Shown here: positions 35,561 to 43,104 of the stretch, piece by piece
Position numbering within the stretch: position 1 is the stretch's first letter
Layout of the letters: each line of letters begins with the position of its first letter
Assembly: GCA_963676655.2 (NCBI GenBank)
Contig: CAXXKX010000003.1
Span: forward strand, 3,534,001 to 3,598,000
DNA from: G963676655 sp963676655
GTDB lineage: Bacteria; Verrucomicrobiota; Lentisphaeria; Victivallales; Victivallaceae
Reading direction: 5' to 3'
Length of the DNA: 64,000 nucleotides
Made by a program: the position numbers and the translations under genes
Notes under the pieces: generated by a model
What the model saw: the letters and a program-made list of their open reading frames with translations, nothing else
Databases searched by the model: none
What the model was told of the DNA's origin: nothing

Positions 35561-37224
35561 TAAAAATCCTCCAGTCTATATTTTGCAGTCTCTGCTATTA
35601 AGATTTCAGCCTTGACTTTATCGGTTGGGGAATCTAACTCTCCCAGGATTGTAGATAATATACGACTCACTAACGCTCCAACCTCTGGCTTCAATAGTCG
35701 TTGGTCAATCTTAGCTAAATCACAATTTCTTAATATATGCCAGCAAGCATCGTCACTGGCCCCCGTGTCCTTCCATATTTGCCAAATCCCAGAACAAATC
35801 TCCACAGCCTTTTGATTATATCTTTCATATTGTTTTTCTCTCAATTTCTGTATTTTTTTATTGATTTTTTGAATGACAACTTGAGTTTTAGCGTTTATTT
35901 TCTCTGATTTAATCATTCCAATATATTGGGGGATAATTGACATTTTCTTATAAATCAAGTTAATTACAGATTGACAAGTATTCGTTTCATCTTTAATATC
36001 TAAAGATTCTATTTCACTATAAATTCCTTTAATTCTATCAAAATATGGCATTGACCTAGCAGCAGCAATTTGTTCAATGAGTTTATTGATTCTTGAAGGA
36101 TATCCATTTATTTTTTTTGCCAATACTTCAGGGATAACGTCCAAATCAACTCCCCAGAACTGGGGAAGTATATTTTGAGCAGCCTGAATAATTGAAACAG
36201 CTTTGTCAGATGCAATATTGCTACTGTTAATTTTTTTCAAACAACTATCAATATATTTACATTTCAATAAAACATCCAAGGTAATCTGAGTTTCATTTAA
36301 TTTCTTATTGATATCTGAAATTAATTCTTTTTTATTTTTCAAATTACTATTTTCTAATTGAGGAATAATTTTTTGCAGTTTTTCTTCTCTATCTACAAGT
36401 TGACCTTGGCTTTGTGCGATTTCCTCAAGATAAACACCTTTTAAAGAAGAGTAGAGCGCTGCAACATCAATCTTATTCTCATTATTTTTTTCAAGAGAAG
36501 CATAATATTTATTCTGAGCTTGTGCAACGTCCTCCATAATTGATTTAACATTGGGAATATTCTCTGGATTAACTTGATATAGACTTATTTCAAGCAATGA
36601 CATTAACTTGTTTAAGTTATTGATTGAATGGTGTTTTAAAACAATATCAGAATACCCTTTTAGATATTTATAGCTACCAGGAGAGTGATTTAATGCACTT
36701 AACATATATACTTGAGCCATCTCAATGCTTCCATTAGAATAAGCTTTTTTACTTAATTCAAATGCAAGTTCTGAAATATCTTGTAGGTTGTTAACTTTGG
36801 GGCTTAGATTTTTTTCTTTCTGAACAAAGTTTTTTGTTTGAGTATTAAATGAATTAATTTGATTATCAAGCATTGTTTTTGATTTCTGTAAGCGGATATC
36901 TAACTTTTTGCAGGAAAAAGCCAAGTCTGTAATGCTTTTTTTTAGTACTGATGATTCTTGAGAAATATTTTGCATCTTGTTATCAACTTCTGATATGTGT
37001 TGTAGAAGCGCTTGTGGCTTTGGAAGAGAAGTCTGAACTTTTTTTAGCTCTTCCTTTAACTGATGATTTTGTTCCTGTATCCGACTATACTGATACATTA
37101 ATGAAACAAAAATAAAAAGCAGTAATACAATTTGAATAATACTGCCTTTGGGAAAAGACTTTTGGTTTTCGCTCTGATTTAACGGTACGGTATTCTCATT
37201 ATTCATTTTATCGTTCTCGTTCAT
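35560..37224 (-). CDS. Membrane-anchored long coiled-coil protein
   Basis: A 554-aa protein with AAGGAG upstream. After a 27-residue cytoplasmic tail comes one membrane helix (GSIIQIVLLLFIFVSLMYQY, near 28-47), then coiled coil (RIQEQNHQLKEELKKVQT) and long helices to the end, with a CWHILRNCDLAKID segment. Such proteins span the periplasm or act as scaffolds. It is the first gene of the minus-strand operon and its TAA shares a base with the start of the nuclease-like gene. Its role is probably to anchor or export that partner; no family is recognised. Confidence 0.55.
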   Translation of the reverse strand: MNENDKMNNENTVPLNQSENQKSFPKGSIIQIVLLLFIFVSLMYQYSRIQEQNHQLKEELKKVQTSLPKPQALLQHISEVDNKMQNISQESSVLKKSITDLAFSCKKLDIRLQKSKTMLDNQINSFNTQTKNFVQKEKNLSPKVNNLQDISELAFELSKKAYSNGSIEMAQVYMLSALNHSPGSYKYLKGYSDIVLKHHSINNLNKLMSLLEISLYQVNPENIPNVKSIMEDVAQAQNKYYASLEKNNENKIDVAALYSSLKGVYLEEIAQSQGQLVDREEKLQKIIPQLENSNLKNKKELISDINKKLNETQITLDVLLKCKYIDSCLKKINSSNIASDKAVSIIQAAQNILPQFWGVDLDVIPEVLAKKINGYPSRINKLIEQIAAARSMPYFDRIKGIYSEIESLDIKDETNTCQSVINLIYKKMSIIPQYIGMIKSEKINAKTQVVIQKINKKIQKLREKQYERYNQKAVEICSGIWQIWKDTGASDDACWHILRNCDLAKIDQRLLKPEVGALVSRILSTILGELDSPTDKVKAEILIAETAKYRLEDF

Positions 37225-37358
37225 GGCTACTCCTTAATTTGATGTTATAAACGAAAATATTATTTATGATTATTCTTTATATGTTCCGCTAACCTATACA
37301 CCTCTTTTCTAATGTGAGTTGGATGTAGAACCGTGGCTCTACCGCATTGGTGCATTAT

Positions 37359-38249
37359 CTATGTTATTAACCGATACTTTGACATTGATGCCACCTTAAC
37401 CTCGTATTGCCCATCCGGACGTTCAGATATGCTTTGTTCCAGATGCAATGGTTTGACCTGTAATATATTTTTCAGGTAGGCGTCACAAATAACTACCACA
37501 TTATTTATTCTTTCAGAATCAAAAATATCATCAGAGCTTATGTCGTCCTGTTTATCGTGACCGCATTTGAAAAAATCACCGGTTCTGTTAACACTTTGTA
37601 CTCTGGGTAAGGCAAACGTGCGTGATTCATTTCGCAGGTGACAATATCCTTTAACATACCATGTACCCTCGTAAAAAATCATTGACATAGGGTCAAATCT
37701 TCTCGACGAAGCTTCCCCTTTACTGTCTGTATATTGTAAATTCACTGTCTCATGTAACTGCCACGCTTCAAATAAAGGAAGGAATACTTGAGCCTCAATT
37801 TGTGCGTTATTAGCAGGAATAATATTTAGAGAAGCGACTTGGGATTTATTTAGGAAATCAGGATTGTTAGTAGTTAAAAGGAAATCGACAGAATTGCGAA
37901 TTTGGCTTTTTAATGGCTCCGGCATAATATTTTCTGCAACCCTTGCTCCAAGAACAGCGGCCAACATTTCCGAATCATCATATACTTGAGGACATGAAAA
38001 AGCCCAATTGTGATGTGTCAGGTAATAGCCGTTATTTCTTTTATCAAACTCTATTGGCGCATCAAAGTCGTTTTTCAGTATCTGTATATCTCGATACACG
38101 GTCTTCTCAGTACAGGCCAAATTGATATTTTCATAAATATCTGCATTACGCAATTGCTCAGCAAATGACTTGCAATTAGGATACCGGTTCTCTTTCAAGC
38201 GAGCAACCAACCTTACAAGCCTTATAAGCTGTTTTTTCGAAATCGCCAT
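37359..38249 (-). CDS. WYL-domain transcriptional regulator (YafY-like)
   Basis: A 296-aa protein. The start at 38249 (MAISKKQLIRLVRLV) has GGAGAGAGG just upstream; the ATG at 38261 is inside that ribosome site. The N-terminal helix-turn-helix is near residues 15-70 (CTEKTVYRDIQILKNDFDAPIEFDKRNNGYYLT, the DeoR/HTH_11 pattern). The WYL domain is near 160-215 (AVNLQYTDSKGE..., FDPMSMIFYEGTWYVKGYCHLRN, TFALPRVQSV). WYL regulators bind nucleotide ligands or ssDNA and often control defence loci. It sits between the nuclease operon and the membrane pair, all minus strand. The C-terminal WCX part looks short. Confidence 0.8.
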   Translation of the reverse strand: MAISKKQLIRLVRLVARLKENRYPNCKSFAEQLRNADIYENINLACTEKTVYRDIQILKNDFDAPIEFDKRNNGYYLTHHNWAFSCPQVYDDSEMLAAVLGARVAENIMPEPLKSQIRNSVDFLLTTNNPDFLNKSQVASLNIIPANNAQIEAQVFLPLFEAWQLHETVNLQYTDSKGEASSRRFDPMSMIFYEGTWYVKGYCHLRNESRTFALPRVQSVNRTGDFFKCGHDKQDDISSDDIFDSERINNVVVICDAYLKNILQVKPLHLEQSISERPDGQYEVKVASMSKYRLIT

Positions 38250-38310
38250 ACCTCTCTCCATTATTGATTAAATATATTTGTGACAATTATCAAATTCAAG
38301 AATATATTCT

Positions 38311-38646
38311 TTATTTATTTCCAAATGTTTCCATTTCCGGAATCAAGGTTCCATATAGAAAATTTCCCACACAAAATATAAAAACCACCCATATAACTAA
38401 AGCGATAAAGGCATGCATTCCGGAAAATATAATTGCAATACCTCCTCCAAGGGCCAATGACTGAGTATACCAGACAGGCGGGTAAAATGCCGCTCCTGCC
38501 ATCAAAAGCGAAGCAATACACGACCAACTGAACACCAGAGGGGCATCCAGCAGGTTAAATATAACAAACGTCAATACAGGAACGCCCACAATATAACTTA
38601 TTTTGATAAGGGTAATTTTCATAAAAGGGGAATAATGATTACTCAT
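38311..38646 (-). CDS. Small multi-pass membrane protein
   Basis: A 111-aa protein; the start at 38646 (MSNHYSPFMKITLIK) lies inside the end of the upstream gene (8-base overlap) with GGAGAG before it. Three or four membrane helices are predicted (near 12-30, 33-50, 57-78 and 80-100), very hydrophobic (ALGGGIAIIFSGMHAFIALV). Function not recognised. The overlap implies coupled expression with the gene at 38639-39064. Confidence 0.5.
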   Translation of the reverse strand: MSNHYSPFMKITLIKISYIVGVPVLTFVIFNLLDAPLVFSWSCIASLLMAGAAFYPPVWYTQSLALGGGIAIIFSGMHAFIALVIWVVFIFCVGNFLYGTLIPEMETFGNK

Positions 38647-39064
38647 TGCTGCTCTCCATTTTATTATACAGGTCTTTGTCAATAATTATTGCCAGTTTGT
38701 CAATATAGATATTTCCTGGAAGATTTGAGGGGGTATTGTCAATCAAATCCTCATTGATATTGTTAACTGTTTGTGGAGTATAATTTTTATACTTATAATA
38801 ATGTTCAAGAGAGAAAACAGTTAAAATGATAAGAACTGAAATGTAAATTAAAATACCTAGCCACGCTCCGGAAAAAACTGCCATTAGCAAACAAGTGGCT
38901 GAACTTGTTACCAAATGGGTAAATACTGCATATCTGCTATTTCGAGTGTAAATGCCTGTAATAATTACAACGCCGAGTAAGAAAACTCCCATGGGCGAAA
39001 AACAAGAAAAAACAAGGGCTAAAACAATATATATCCCTGTAAGCCAAAGATTTTCCATTAACAT
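38639..39064 (-). CDS. Membrane protein with soluble C-terminal tail
   Basis: A 141-aa protein; the ATG at 39064 has AGGAGA 6 bases upstream. It has three to four membrane helices in the first 85 residues (NLWLTGIYIVLALVFSCFSP, MGVFLLGVVIITGIY, LVTSSATCLLMAVFSGAWLG, ISVLIILTVFSLEHYY) and a polar tail of 55 residues ending in ESSNE. The stop overlaps the next start. Together they resemble a small two-component membrane unit; nothing more can be said. Confidence 0.5.
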   Translation of the reverse strand: MLMENLWLTGIYIVLALVFSCFSPMGVFLLGVVIITGIYTRNSRYAVFTHLVTSSATCLLMAVFSGAWLGILIYISVLIILTVFSLEHYYKYKNYTPQTVNNINEDLIDNTPSNLPGNIYIDKLAIIIDKDLYNKMESSNE

Positions 39065-39410
39065 TGCTGTTCTCCTATAATTATTGTTCTCTACCGTATA
39101 AAATATTAGCAGTGGTTGGACATTTGATGTCATAGCAAATAAAAATATTCAATTTTTTTTACCAGAAACAAATTGTCAAAATTCCCAAATGTCAAAAAAT
39201 CTGAAAAAATATTTTGAGCTAGTCTGGTTGTCATAATTCCAACATCAAAATTCTATATTTTAGCCATCACATTCACATCATTAAAACTCCTCATTAATAG
39301 TAGTTAAACTATTTATGATAAACATCTTAAACGCTATTATATTAATTTGACTTTTAACCATATCGGTCTATCTTATAGTAAAGATATGGACATAAATCAA
39401 GGAGCTAAAA
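39065..39410. other. Divergent promoter region before the amidoligase gene
   Basis: AT-rich with no gene. TTGACT at 39347 and TATAGT at 39374 may belong to the amidoligase promoter, though their spacing is long. It separates leftward membrane genes from rightward amidoligase and recombinase genes. Confidence 0.4.
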
Positions 39411-40301
39411 ATGAAGGTTGAAATTAACGGCATGCGGTTTGGTGTAGAGATTGAAACAGTGAATATTACAAGGGAAAGGGCTGCGAAAGCCATTCAACAA
39501 ATTGTTGGTGGTCATGTTGATGAAAACCGTTGTTTAGCCGAGGATGGGCGTTGCTGGCAGGTGGTAAGTGATGGTAGTCTTAATGATGTCCCTTGTCACT
39601 TACGCAGTGAAGTCGTAACCCCAATTCTTTCATATTCTGATGATATAGCAATTCTACAACAAGTAATCCGCTGTCTAAGGCGTTCCGGGGCGAAAATTAA
39701 TCATCAGTGCGGCATCCATGTCCATGTTGATGCCGGTATCCTTGAGACAAAAGCCATTGTTCGCTTGGCAAAATACGTTAACAAGCAGGAATACCTTATT
39801 CAACATGCTCTGGGAATTAGCAGACAGCGCATAAATAAATATACCAAGCCTGTTGACGCAAGTTTCATTGATAAGCTGGAAAAGAAGCGACAGATTTCCA
39901 TGAATCAGTTAAACACACTTTGGTATGGCTCATATAATCATTCCCCCAATAAATATCACAGCAGTCGGTATGCAGGATTGAACTTTCACTCTATTTTTGA
40001 AAAGGGAACAATTGAATTCCGTTGGTTTGAGGGAACGCTTCACGCCGGTAAAGTTAAATCATATATCCAGCTTTGTCTTCTTCTAGTTAACAAAGCAATT
40101 AACTCAAGAGGAGCATGTTCTACTAAACGGACATTTAATCCAGCGACTGCGAAATATGATTTCAGGGTTGTCCTTTTACGGCTCGGAGCCATTGGAGATG
40201 AATTTAAAACACTTCGACTTCATCTTTTAAATAACATGCCTGGATGTGCTTCCTATAAAAATGGAATTCCAGTCAAACCCCAAATAATGGAGGGAGTATA
40301 A
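39411..40301 (+). CDS. Amidoligase-family protein (COOH-NH2 ligase)
   Basis: A 296-aa protein with AAGGAGC 7 bases upstream. The amidoligase pattern is complete: MRFGVEIETVN at the start, DGSL and HLRSEVVTPIL, GIHVHVDAGI, SSRYAGLNFHS and GTIEFRWFEGTLHAGKVKSY. These are the metal and ATP-binding blocks of the glutamine-synthetase-like COOH-NH2 ligase fold (PF12224). Bacterial members are found in phage and mobile DNA and are predicted to modify cell wall peptides or tag proteins (family knowledge). The stop overlaps a 37-codon ORF (TAATG), and a serine recombinase follows, so it travels with a mobility module. Confidence 0.85.
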   Translation: MKVEINGMRFGVEIETVNITRERAAKAIQQIVGGHVDENRCLAEDGRCWQVVSDGSLNDVPCHLRSEVVTPILSYSDDIAILQQVIRCLRRSGAKINHQCGIHVHVDAGILETKAIVRLAKYVNKQEYLIQHALGISRQRINKYTKPVDASFIDKLEKKRQISMNQLNTLWYGSYNHSPNKYHSSRYAGLNFHSIFEKGTIEFRWFEGTLHAGKVKSYIQLCLLLVNKAINSRGACSTKRTFNPATAKYDFRVVLLRLGAIGDEFKTLRLHLLNNMPGCASYKNGIPVKPQIMEGV

Positions 40302-40414
40302 TGTATCATTGCTCTTCCGATTTGATGCGTTCAGAAAACGTTCGTTTACTGAACACTGAGAATCGAAGAATTTTTGAACGGAAAAATCAACCAAATTTTA
40401 ACACCCTTTTCTGA
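40301..40414 (+). CDS. 37-aa ORF overlapping the amidoligase stop
   Basis: ATG shares its A with the amidoligase TAA and is preceded by GGAGGGAG, a strong ribosome site. It encodes a basic, Asn/Arg-rich 37-aa peptide (MYHCSSDLMRSENVRLLNTE start). The coding stretch also includes an 11-bp inverted repeat. Real translation is plausible because of the coupling; the product could equally be a by-product of a regulatory site. Confidence 0.4.
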   Translation: MYHCSSDLMRSENVRLLNTENRRIFERKNQPNFNTLF

Positions 40415-40417
40415 ACG
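40328..40417. repeat. 11-bp inverted repeat in front of the recombinase gene
   Basis: CGTTCAGAAAA at 40328-40338 and TTTTCTGAACG at 40407-40417 are perfect inverted copies. A partial CTGAAC lies between them at 40351. They sit 13 bases before the recombinase start and could be its binding or recombination site, or an operator. Confidence 0.55.
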
Positions 40418-40429
40418 AAGGAAAAAGCC

Positions 40430-41014
40430 ATGAAATGCATCATTTACACTCGAGTCTCCACTGATGACCAGAATGCCGAAAACCAATTGACCCAACTCCA
40501 GGAATATGCCAATCGACAGCAATGGGAAATCGTCGCAATCAAAAAGGACATCTGCTCTGGTTCTCGTTCTGCCAAAGATAGAGCAGGTTTAAATGAAGTG
40601 TTCACAATGGCACGACAGAAAAAGTTCGATGTTCTTTTATTCTGGAGTCTCGACCGTTTTTCTCGAGAAGGCAGTAGAAAGACACTCGAATATCTAACCA
40701 GACTTGATGACTACGGCATCAAATGGCATTCATATACCGAAGAATACATTTCCAGCCTTGGCATTTTCGCTGATGCCATAATCAGCCTTATGGCTTGTTT
40801 AGCAAAGCAAGAACGGGTCAGAATATCCGAAAGAACCAAAGCCGGTTTAAACCGCCTCAAATCCAAAGGCGTCAAACTTGGACGTCCAGCCTCTGCACCA
40901 GATTTAAAAGATAAAGTAACTGAACTTCGTGGACAAGGATTATCTTTAAGCAAAATAGCCACCAAAGTGGGAATTTCCAAGACCCGAGTCCATCAACTTC
41001 TAAAATCTGCTTGA
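40430..41014 (+). CDS. Serine recombinase of the resolvase/invertase family
   Basis: A 194-aa protein with AAGGAAAAA upstream. The N-terminal catalytic domain shows CIIYTRVSTDDQNAENQL with nucleophile Ser 10, FDVLLFWSLDRFSREG with the conserved Arg residues, and QERVRISERTKAGL at the long helix. The C-terminal helix-turn-helix is LSLSKIATKVGISKTRVHQLLK. Length fits small resolvases and invertases, not large integrases, so it probably inverts or resolves DNA rather than inserting the island in tRNA-Tyr. The inverted repeat just upstream is a candidate target. Confidence 0.9.
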   Translation: MKCIIYTRVSTDDQNAENQLTQLQEYANRQQWEIVAIKKDICSGSRSAKDRAGLNEVFTMARQKKFDVLLFWSLDRFSREGSRKTLEYLTRLDDYGIKWHSYTEEYISSLGIFADAIISLMACLAKQERVRISERTKAGLNRLKSKGVKLGRPASAPDLKDKVTELRGQGLSLSKIATKVGISKTRVHQLLKSA

Positions 41015-41078
41015 ACGTCCCGTAACTCCAATTACAGGACATAGAGATTTATGAGTTGATAATTCCGATTTGTCGATA

Positions 41079-42221
41079 TTATTTTTCAAAACCAAAAAGC
41101 TGTCTGTGATATTTCAAATATACTTTGTGCTGTTCTTCGATTCTCTTTAATTTTGCATTTTTATCAACTCCCAAGATTTTAAGATTCTTTTCGTTGAGTT
41201 TATTGGATAGAATAATATTTCCATTGTTATCAAATGAAATATATCCGCAATCAAATAGTTTATCATAATTGGGTGTTAGGAGAATTCCGTTATAATAATC
41301 TATTACTTCGAAGTTAGAGCAGTCTCTCCATGGCTTAATATGAGATGCTATTAATAAACTCGTTTCAGCACAACCTGAAATTGCGCAGGAATAATCCCAA
41401 TAGTTCAAAAGCTTTTTCCTGAATATCCCTTGTCCTATTCTGGCTTTTATTACTGCTTCTTTTTCTTTTTCGGAAGCCGAATTATTATAGTCATCAATAA
41501 TTTTTTTCGCTTCAGACTTCGTACCTTCTTCAATCGGATAACCAGAAAGCATCCATACAAAAGTATGCGTGTCAAGCAGTGATACATCAACTTGAAGTCT
41601 GTCGGATAATAAATATTTTATCTCACTCAAAATATCATTGTAAGTGGAATAGTTTTCCCAAGAACATTTATGCGAAGTTGTAAAATCAATTCCAAGCTTA
41701 TTAAACGAAGAATCAAAATACGTAGTTGCAATTGGAGCGTATTTCTGTTTATCTTTAAGGAAAAACAAATATGCCATCAGCGAGTATTTTTTACCTACCT
41801 CGTTTATTAGTAAATCAAAAGAGATACTGTCTTCAACTATGTTTTTATATAAATCAAAGAAAATCTGTTCAATTCTTTTTTGCTTTTCAGTTCCTAATGC
41901 CTTGCATAATGCTACATGAGGTTTACTGTCTTCTCCGTATCGAGCATCCCATGGCAGTAAATTATTTCCCTTAATCTCAATGGCATGTATCACTCTTTTT
42001 AGGAGTTTGCCTGTACCGATGTCCTCAACCTTCCAATTCTTTCTGTCTAGTTTTGACCAAGCTGTGGGTAGTATAAAATTCTCTTTATAACCTTCTCCTT
42101 CTGATGTTTTTGAATTAGAGCTGAAAGATATGAAAACTTCCCCACTTTCTTTCTCAACATAGGCTTTCCAAATCTGAAAGTATTTTTCAAACAAAAACTC
42201 ATCAACTTTTATAGTATTCAT
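41079..42221 (-). CDS. HNH endonuclease (HNH_2-type), end of defence operon
   Basis: A 380-aa protein with AAGGAGC before the ATG. The C-terminal HNH domain (near 270-345) reads RKKLLNYWDYSCAISGCAET, then LIASHIKPWRDCSN and YYNGILLTPNYDKLFDCGYI, the standard HNH_2 pattern in which the second His/Asn pair and the C-x-x-x-x-C zinc site are present. The first 260 residues are unrecognised. It is the last gene of a nine-gene leftward operon behind a type I restriction system, 41 bases from the upstream gene. It may cut modified or foreign DNA. Confidence 0.8.
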   Translation of the reverse strand: MNTIKVDEFLFEKYFQIWKAYVEKESGEVFISFSSNSKTSEGEGYKENFILPTAWSKLDRKNWKVEDIGTGKLLKRVIHAIEIKGNNLLPWDARYGEDSKPHVALCKALGTEKQKRIEQIFFDLYKNIVEDSISFDLLINEVGKKYSLMAYLFFLKDKQKYAPIATTYFDSSFNKLGIDFTTSHKCSWENYSTYNDILSEIKYLLSDRLQVDVSLLDTHTFVWMLSGYPIEEGTKSEAKKIIDDYNNSASEKEKEAVIKARIGQGIFRKKLLNYWDYSCAISGCAETSLLIASHIKPWRDCSNFEVIDYYNGILLTPNYDKLFDCGYISFDNNGNIILSNKLNEKNLKILGVDKNAKLKRIEEQHKVYLKYHRQLFGFEK

Positions 42222-42261
42222 ACTGCTCCTTATCTATTTGTTCTTACTTATATTCAAGTCA

Positions 42262-43089
42262 TTATAAGTTTATTTTCCAACGACAATTTTTATCCCAAAG
42301 TGGTGCTTCAAAAAACGCTCTTTCCCATTGCTCGAATAAGTGTAATGAATTGCTTAAGCCACCGGTATACTTTGGTTCAAGAGCAATCGTAATACCACGC
42401 AAATTAGAAAGAACAATTCTTACCCATTCGTTACCAATATCCAGTTCTTTTGCTATAGCCTTGTCTGAAAGCATAGGTGTATATCGCTGGTCTGCCACCT
42501 CTTTTTTTTGGGTGAAATAGTCAAGGTCAATATCCCATATTATGCCATTATTCTCACGCCCTCTTTTCCATTTATTTATAGCACTCATAGGAGACCTAAA
42601 ATATTTGACATTATGAATCTTACCATTCCGGTCAATGAGTTTGTAATTTCGTGGTAATATATCCCTTTGTTTAATTACGGCATAAACATCTCCAATTGAG
42701 TCTAACCACATTGCAGGAGCTATATGACCATCATTCAATGAATGAAGGCCTAGCCAACAGAAAAGAGCGACCTCTTTTTCATCATTTTGATTAAGGCGTT
42801 TTAGCTCTTTCTCAGTAAAGTCACATTTTCCTCCAACATCATTATGCCAATCAAGAGTCAAAAGGTCTGGCGGCGTATATTCTTGCGAGTAGCGTAAACC
42901 GTTTTGTTTTATTTTCAGCCAGGTAGCAAACGCAAAACGATGTTCCATTACAACCTCAACAATTGGAGCTAATCTCTTTTTAAAATATGGATTTGGGTGT
43001 TCAACAAACGTCAATAAACATCCAGGAGAGGTGAACACATGCCCCCGGTTTTGCCTTTTGATGATATCATTTATTAATGAAACATTCAC
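42262..43089 (-). CDS. UPF0489-like protein of the defence operon
   Basis: A 275-aa protein starting from GTG with GAGGCGG upstream. Motifs VEVVMEHRFAFATW, LDWHNDVGGKCDF, GIIWDIDLDYFTQ and RGITIALEPKYTGG match the UPF0489 pattern, whose members have an arginase-like alpha/beta fold with a DIDLD metal-binding motif. A helix-turn-helix-like stretch (SDKAIAKELDIGNEWVRIVLS) is near 205-225. The reaction is not known for the family. Its presence between the CpXC and HNH genes, with gaps of 15 and 40 bases, indicates a part in the same operon. Confidence 0.55.
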   Translation of the reverse strand: MNVSLINDIIKRQNRGHVFTSPGCLLTFVEHPNPYFKKRLAPIVEVVMEHRFAFATWLKIKQNGLRYSQEYTPPDLLTLDWHNDVGGKCDFTEKELKRLNQNDEKEVALFCWLGLHSLNDGHIAPAMWLDSIGDVYAVIKQRDILPRNYKLIDRNGKIHNVKYFRSPMSAINKWKRGRENNGIIWDIDLDYFTQKKEVADQRYTPMLSDKAIAKELDIGNEWVRIVLSNLRGITIALEPKYTGGLSNSLHLFEQWERAFFEAPLWDKNCRWKINL

Positions 43090-43104
43090 TTTACCGCCTC
43101 TTTT

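Noticed and set aside
40430..41014. Serine recombinase as the enzyme that inserted the island at tRNA-Tyr
   Set aside because: It is a 194-aa resolvase-type protein. Insertion with a tRNA 3' half duplicated and broken in the anticodon loop is typical of tyrosine recombinases, none of which is in the window.
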